A stretch of DNA of 60,035 nucleotides, taken from NCBI GenBank assembly GCA_009731375.1, contig BJOX01000271.1, positions 280,255-340,289 on the forward strand, read 5' to 3'. Made by a program: the position numbers and the translations under genes. This stretch comes from Paulinella micropora (lineage: Eukaryota > Cercozoa > Imbricatea > Euglyphida). This document shows, piece by piece, positions 54,228 through 60,035 of this stretch (position 1 is the first letter of the stretch; every line of letters starts with the position of its first letter). Below the pieces are notes generated by a model that ran no database searches, was not told the origin of the DNA, and saw nothing but the letters and a program-made list of their open reading frames with translations.

Positions 54228-54542
54228 NNNNNNNNNNGCACCTTCTACTCCCCTGGCATCTCTGTGCTCCTCCCTAAACATGGAACGTTCGGCCCGAGTC
54301 TTATTCTCATCTACAACGTGCCGACCACCAAAACCCATGATGGGTGTGTGTGGCTTGCCCATCCACAGCTTCCCCATCTGACTCTTGTGTTTAGGGACTA
54401 CCACAGCACATAGTCCTGCCTCGCTGCCCGCATCGACGAGGGACAGGAAACCACTGTTATATCCAGTCTGCAGTCGCAGTCTCTGTCCTGCCTGGACTGG
54501 ATGCTGTTCTGCCCACAACTTCGCACTTATGCGACCGCCCAT
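53917..54542 (-). CDS. Unrecognised ORF, SET-like motif, split by gap
   Basis: From the ATG at 54542 the frame reads GGRISAKLWAEQHPVQAGQ ... GFLSLVDAGSEAGLCAVVV ... IMGFGGRHVVDENKTRAERS until poly-G and a 10-N gap (54228-54237). Beyond the gap, in another frame, FAQHSSQPNCVAVETRGVVV ... GNVLLFTTE resembles the HS..PNC signature of SET-domain lysine methyltransferases. Whether the two sides form one protein is not known. It lies upstream of the methyltransferase relic on the same strand. Confidence 0.4.
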
Positions 54543-54789
54543 CTACCGTCTAGGTAGGCCAGGTACTGCCAGCGAACGTTGGAAATTTGAGGTGGGTGTT
54601 GCAAATGAAAAAAAAAGCAGTGTGGGAAAATTACACGTGGGACGAGTGCAAAACCTTTCACATCAACCTCGCGCAATCCGGTAAAATTCCCAAGAAGTCA
54701 CAAAAGCTTATCTAAAAACATCTAGTCAATCTAGAAATTCCCGTACTGCAGCAAGTGGAGGAACGCGGTTAGAGGGAGAGGTCTGTGTG

Positions 54790-55045
54790 TGTGTGTGTGT
54801 GTGGGGGGGGGGGGGNNNNNNNNNNNNNNNNNNNNNNNNNNNNNNNNNNNNNNNNNNNNNNNNNNNNNNNNNNNNNNNNNNNNNNNNNNNNNNNNNNNNN
54901 NNNNNNNNNNNNNNNNNNNNNNNNNNNNNNNNNNNNNNNNNNNNNNNNNNNNNNNNNNNNNNNNNNNNNNNNNNNNNNNNNNNNNNNNNNNNNNNNNNNN
55001 NGGGGGGGGGGGGGGGGGGTTGGAATGTGTGTGTGTGTGTGTGTG
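54790..55045. other. (GT)n, poly-G and 186-N gap
   Basis: Repeat-flanked assembly gap (54816-55001). Confidence 0.9.
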
Positions 55046-55269
55046 ACATTGAGAAGGGATAGGGGGGAAAGAGTGAGGGAGAGAAGTGAGACAGGGAGGG
55101 AGGTAGAGGAAGAGAGTGTGTGTCTGGTAAGTTATAACACCATTTTAAGTTTAAACATGGAGGCACGTACATACGTGGATGTGTGTCACACTGGGAAGGG
55201 CGAGGATGGGGCCTTTCTCAGTTTTTTTCAAGTTTCTAATGTAATTAAATCTGCTATTTTAATAATTCA

Positions 55270-55600
55270 GAAAGTTTTGTATTATATTGTATTACAATAT
55301 ATGTACAATACAATAGGTGACATAGCGTTACTAGGAGTTCGACGAGGAAGGAAACATAGTATTATATTGTACAATATTTTATTGTATTGTATTAAAAAAA
55401 AAAATTGAAAATCAGTGTATTGTATTGTCACATATTGTACAACACAATATTACAATCATGTGACAATACAATACAATATTGTATTGTACTGTTACAATAT
55501 TGTATTGTAGTTGTACAATATTGTATTTTATTGTATTGTACAATATTGTATAATATTGTACAATATTGTACTGCATAATATTGTATTAATAAAAAGTCAT
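55270..55600. repeat. TACAATATTGTA palindromic satellite
   Basis: Irregular units of TACAATATTGTATTGTA with the palindromic core TACAATATTGTA. Very AT-rich, no ORF. Confidence 0.85.
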
Positions 55601-56580
55601 GGGACGGTTTTACATCTTATAAAATCTGAAAGTTCAAGGTAAAAAAAACAAGTTTTCCATAATATTAAAAAAGTTAAAGCTATTAAAAAAGTTGAAGCTT
55701 AAAATGTTTTTTAATAAATTGAACTTTTTTTAATAGCGAGCTTGAACTTTTTATACAGAAATATTTTTTTTTATATAAATAGAACTTTTTGAAGTTAATA
55801 AATCAAACTTTTTGATTTTCTTTCAAGTTGTTAATATTTTTTTTAAATATACTTGAACATTCTAATGAAAAGTGTCTCCACTTGAATGTCTTTAGTAATA
55901 TATCCCCAGGCCCGGGAAGCGCATCATTTTCAAGTTTCTCTCGACATCATCATCGCTTTTCTGTCTGAAAATTTCCGAGACTCCGAAACCGAGGAAATTT
56001 TCAGAATACCTTGTTAATTTTATTAGCGACTCCAGATTGTTACGATAGTACAATATTTAATAACTGTGCTAACGATATGAAGACTGTGGAATACCTAAAG
56101 TAGGGACTTCGTAGCCTTCAGACCAAGAATAACGGACAGACCGGAACGGTAAGTATTGCAATTATATACCGGGTGGGCCGGCATATACAGTTATGAATGC
56201 GCATTTTTATTCAGTTTGCGCTACTGCCTCTGAATTGTCAGTTCTGTTATTCTACTTGCGGATGAAAGTGTTGATCGAGCATCGCGTCTCGTTACGGAGT
56301 CTTCCGGCAAACCGGCGTGTATAAAGGTACGAGTTAGGTCAGTGAGTGACCGGGTAATTACCAATCAACGGGCTGGATAGTGGAAAAGGCAAGGGCTAGG
56401 TATAGGGCAAGGTGTATGGTCTGCAGTGCATATGATCTGTGCTCAAGAAGAAGGTTCAATGTAATTACCAGGTATATAATATATATTATGTTGCCTTCGA
56501 ACGACTCTGACAGAAGAGTCGGAACACTTCGAGCGACACAGTTTTGGAAGTGATCATGTTACTACTTACATTCAAAGGGA
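55601..56580. other. AT-rich non-coding stretch
   Basis: Contains imperfect AACTTTTT/AAAAAGTT repeats (55670-55850) and then mixed unique DNA. No gene, tRNA or snRNA was recognised. Confidence 0.5.
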
Positions 56581-56581
56581 A

Positions 56582-57330
56582 TTAACAACAACTCTGGTGG
56601 CGACGTTCTTCGTATATCAGATGGTGCGCACATGCTGAAGTAATCCTTTGAAAGGTCAGCGCAAGAGCTTTCAAATAGGTACTCAGCATTGTCACAACTG
56701 AAATAGTAACAGAGAAACATGACTTCAAAGTTAGTAATTCTGATACAAAGAATGAGAAGGCGAAGGTGAGAATGGCATGAAACGGGTTGCAGGTAGCTTT
56801 AGAAAGCTTCAGATCTGACTTGTAGCGGCTTGTACAGGATAACAACACAATCATAATACCTGTTCGTATCTGTATGTATGTGTTCCTGTATGAATATACA
56901 TTAATATTTATGTATGTATGTATGTATGTGTCAAATTGTATGTCGCATGATTAATGTAATATGTGTGTGTGTGTATGTATGTATGTATGTATGTATGTAT
57001 GTATGTATGTATGTCTGTCTGTATGTATGTCTGTATGTCTGTCTGTCTGTCTGTATGTATGTATGTATGTAGGTATGTAGGTATGCATGTATGTATGTAT
57101 GAATGTATGTATATGTATGTATATGTATGCATGTATGTATTTATGTATGCATGTACGTATGAATGCATGTATGCATAAACGTATGCATGCATTTGGCGGG
57201 TACACCTACCGTATTGTATGTATGCAGGCAATACTTGCAGCTTCTGTCGAGATCGTTCAAGGGAAAGGATAAATCGATACATTGTAACCTTACCATCGTC
57301 TTTCTTCATCTTTAGAGTTTCTGAAATCAA
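56582..57330 (-). CDS. Possible exons of an unknown membrane protein
   Basis: Minus-strand frames near 56840-56590 (LTFAFSFFVSELLTLKSCFS ... MLSTYLKALALTFQ) and about 57330-57290 (SETLKMKKDDGKVT). The first is hydrophobic enough for one or two membrane segments. They are separated by a GTAT array in which frames are artefacts. Family unknown; splice borders are not secure. Confidence 0.3.
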
Positions 57331-57500
57331 ATACTGCTGAATCTATACATTGTTCGAATCTTCGCCACTGTGCTCAGCATCGCCGTAAGAGTATGTTCAA
57401 CAATATTGACAGAGAACAAGGAGATCAAGATTACATGAGCTTGCAACTGGATTGAACTAGACTTTTGTCTGCTTTGCAAAATTTCTGTAGTTTGGGGTGA
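57327..57500 (-). CDS. Possible hydrophobic exon
   Basis: Frame reads HVILISLFSVNIVEHTLTAM then LSTVAKIRTMYRF. Its layout resembles the frame at 56.6-56.8 kb, so the two may be duplicated exons. A (CAA)n array (57520-57608) lies upstream. Confidence 0.3.
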   Translation of the reverse strand, partial: SPQTTEILQSRQKSSSIQLQAHVILISLFSVNIVEHTLTAMLSTVAKIRTMYRFSSI

Positions 57501-57553
57501 GGACAAATCTCTAAGGCAAAAACAACAACAGCAACAGCAGCAACAACAACAAC

Positions 57554-57608
<55 letters not shown>

Positions 57609-57651
57609 AACTTAAAAAAAGTGTGTTCAGGTCTCATAGATTTCTATACTA

Positions 57652-57725
57652 CATCCACTGATGTGACGCCCTTGATGTTGAACTTCAGCTTAAATATTTG
57701 CGTTAGGACGCTCGTGTCCTGAAGG
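57652..57725 (-). CDS. Possible exon, DTSVLTQIFKLKFNIKGVTS
   Basis: After a CCTTCAG acceptor the minus strand reads 24 codons ending in a TAG at about 57650. Upstream sequence to 57795 also has open frames (GRLVLENLAFPPSG). Not recognised. Confidence 0.3.
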
Positions 57726-57830
57726 CGGAAATGCCAAATTCTCTAGGACGAGGCGGCCGGAGAATACGCACGGCGACTGGACATCCACAGGTCATCTACA
57801 TCCTATGAAAATATATAGAGAGAGAAATAA

Positions 57831-57835
57831 AAGAG

Positions 57836-57885
<50 letters not shown>

Positions 57886-57959
57886 AGGGAGAGAGAGAGG
57901 GAGGGAGGGAGGGAGGGAGAGAGAGAGAGAGAGAGAGACAGTGTGTGTGTGTGTGTGTA

Positions 57960-57990
<31 letters not shown>

Positions 57991-57993
57991 AGA

Positions 57994-58045
<52 letters not shown>

Positions 58046-58206
58046 GAAAGAAAGAAAGAAAGAAAGAAAGCAAGAAAAAAGAAAGAAAGAAAGAAAGATA
58101 GAAAGAAAGAAAGAAAGGAAGAAAGAAACTATATACCGCCCAGCACCAGTCCTTATCGAAAAGAAAGAAAGAAAGAAAAGAAAGAAAGAAAGAAAGAAAG
58201 AGAAAG

Positions 58207-58237
<31 letters not shown>

Positions 58238-58295
58238 AACTATATACCCCGCAGCACCAGTCCTTATCGAAAAGAAAGAAAGAAAGAAAGAAGGA

Positions 58296-58327
<32 letters not shown>

Positions 58328-58640
58328 AACTATATACCGCGCATCACCAGTCCTTATCGAAAAGAAAGAAAGAAAGAAAGAAAGAAAAGAAAGAAAAGAA
58401 AGAAAGAAAAGAAAAAAAGAAAGAAAGAAAGAAAGAAAGAAAGAAAAGAAAGAAAGAAAGAAACTATATACCGCGCAGCACCAGTCCTTATCGAAAAGAA
58501 AGAAAGAAAGAGAGAGAGAAAGAAAGAAAGAAAGAAAAGAAAGAAAGAAAGAAAGAAAGAAAGAAAAGAAAGAAAGAAAAGAAAGAAAGAAACTACATAC
58601 CGCGCAGCACCAGTCCTTATCGCAGGCCGGTAGACAATTC
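57831..58640. repeat. (GA)n/(GAAA)n array with five donor copies
   Basis: After GA/GGGA/GT blocks, (GAAA)n is interrupted by five copies of a segment that on the minus strand reads GATAAGGACTGGTGCTGCGC, then GGTATATAG (about 58125-58160, 58235-58272, 58327-58361, 58461-58496, 58590-58624). The last joins unique DNA coding [19 protein letters not shown], so the copies look like an exon 3' end with its donor. Confidence 0.85.
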
Positions 58641-58964
58641 TCTCCACATATACCCATACTTTTCCTAGTGGTAGAAATAGAATAAACATTGAAACAGGAA
58701 GACAGCTCTCTTAACATATGCGCCATATTTTTCCTAGGTGTAGAAATAGGAAGCAAATTGAACTATGCAGACAGCTCTCTCCACACACAGACATACATTT
58801 TTCCTGTGTGTAGATAGAAATTCATAGAATGGAGAAGGAGTGTTCTTTCAATGCGTACCCTATTTTTCTAAGTGCAGAAATAGAGTGTGTAAATGAACTA
58901 GGCAGACAATGTTCTCCTCATATATATATGTATATATGTATATATATATGTATATATGTATATA

Positions 58965-59016
<52 letters not shown>

Positions 59017-59060
59017 CTAGGTATAGCATAGCGAAGTGGGTAAAATATTCCTTCCACACA
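58641..59060. repeat. Diverged ~68-bp tandem repeat
   Basis: Five or six units, each with CAGACARYTCTCTCCACAYA-like sequence, then ATTTTTCCTAG and GTGTAGAAATAG. On the minus strand each would start after a CTAG acceptor and code for a version of [15 protein letters not shown] array (58920-59010) breaks the last unit. Confidence 0.7.
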
Positions 59061-59139
<79 letters not shown>

Positions 59140-59143
59140 TATT

Positions 59144-59317
59144 TAGGGAGTACATAGGCCATCGGTCCTTTCCATGGGCTGATTGGTATAAAGCTCCTAG
59201 AGTAATGTTCTATGCCGTCACTTCCTTTATTCCACCGATTGGTGTGGAGACTTTCCTTATGGAATGGAGGACTGGATGCACATGGCCTTTTGGCTCAGCA
59301 ATTGGCAGGAGATACAC

Positions 59318-59319
<2 letters not shown>
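59144..59319 (+). mobile_element. Repeat family S2, second full copy
   Basis: Nearly the same as 17674-17850 over its whole length, with ATT arrays on both sides. Confidence 0.85.
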
Positions 59320-59377
<58 letters not shown>

Positions 59378-59599
59378 AATACACTAGATCTATATCTACA
59401 TCTAGGCGAGACTAAAATGCAAGCATGCCACTTACAACATGCATGCATGCAAACAAGCATACAAGCATACAAACAAGCAAACAAGCAAACCAACCATCGT
59501 ATATGAAGATAAAAATAGATATCATGATGTTCGACTACTTAGCTGACGAGCATACAGTGCCACGCATAAAAACAAGCAAACAAACAATGGCCGAGTATG

Positions 59600-59602
59600 T
59601 GT

Positions 59603-59694
<92 letters not shown>

Positions 59695-59878
59695 TACCAT
59701 GATTACCTACTCTTTAGCTGATGGGGTGGTAAGCATTCGGGTTGAATAATATAATATAATATATATATACATGTATATATATATGTATATATATATATAT
59801 ATAATACAAATATATATATACATACATATATATTATATGTATATGTAAATGTATATATATATATATATATATATTTAC
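59600..59878. repeat. (TA)n and (CA)n arrays
   Basis: TA and CA dinucleotide tracts with a short unique stretch (59697-59745). Confidence 0.9.
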
Positions 59879-60035
59879 TATATCTGAGGCGTACTGATGC
59901 AGCTAATGGCATATCCTCAACGGACATAAGCCTCCAATACCATTGTTCGAGGTCCTCCACCCCCCCGTGTCAGTCTCTCGCCTGATGATCGGGGCCACCG
60001 ATGGAGCTCCTGAGGGCAAGACTGCACTAAGCCGA
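59879..60035 (-). mobile_element. Repeat family S3, minus strand, cut by window end
   Basis: Reverse complement of 15181-15340 with few differences. Here its tail side meets a TA-rich tract rather than ATT repeats. Confidence 0.85.

Noticed and set aside
56500-56545. Small hairpin CGACTCT...AGAGTCG as a terminator
   Set aside because: Seven-base stem without context; eukaryotic genes do not use such terminators.

Overview
The window is nuclear DNA from a eukaryote. It shows many short spliceosomal introns with GT/AG borders in constant phase, three gene families typical of eukaryotes, non-LTR and SINE-like retroelements, MITEs, and microsatellites over roughly half of its length. A unicellular alga or another protist fits best: a PUFA-type ELO elongase, a PDR-type ABC transporter and a tandem adenylate kinase lie side by side. 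The sequence alone does not name a lineage. About 26 runs of N interrupt it, many next to pure C or G tracts.

Layout. (1) 1-12815, minus strand: a fatty-acid elongase (ELO family), seven exons recovered. It is open at the left, where exon 7, carrying the HVFHH box, runs into a gap at 1035. Its introns hold (TATC)n arrays, a group I intron-like ribozyme core (2341-2835), a 5'-truncated retrotransposon of the restriction-like-endonuclease class (8561-10102), and dispersed repeats ending on (TATC)n. (2) 12816-13196: a 381-bp divergent promoter interval. (3) 13197-25829, plus strand: a 17-exon gene for a 486-residue protein with two complete adenylate kinase domains and an N-terminal MGALCS acylation signal. 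(4) 25830-28262: convergent intergenic DNA with no recognised gene. (5) 28263-45465, minus strand: a 35-exon full-length PDR/ABCG transporter of about 1,485 residues. (6) 45.8-54.5 kb: mobile-element territory. Arrays of a self-complementary 20-bp unit (TTTCAATGCATGCATTGAAA) bracket a transposase-like ORF. A 3-kb imperfect inverted repeat and fragments of methyltransferase-like genes follow. (7) 55-60 kb: AT-rich satellites, exon fragments of an unrecognised minus-strand gene, and more SINE-like copies.

The main unusual feature is that intronic microsatellites repeatedly contain copies of the neighbouring exon edge with its splice site. Adenylate kinase exon 6 has six extra partial copies in a (CATA)n array. 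The acceptor of exon 11 is copied eleven times in a (CTA)n array. Exon 4 has three decayed copies. ELO exons 6 and 7 have scattered copies through GA and TATC arrays. An exon donor near 58.6 kb is repeated five times. Extra acceptor-side copies lie upstream of the true exon, and extra donor-side copies lie downstream. This suggests that array expansion at intron ends has captured exon borders.

The three main genes are not an operon or a pathway. The elongase and the kinase start 381 bp apart on opposite strands and may share a promoter. The kinase and the transporter converge. All exon calls were made by hand from open frames, splice borders, phase and family motifs, without alignment or transcripts.
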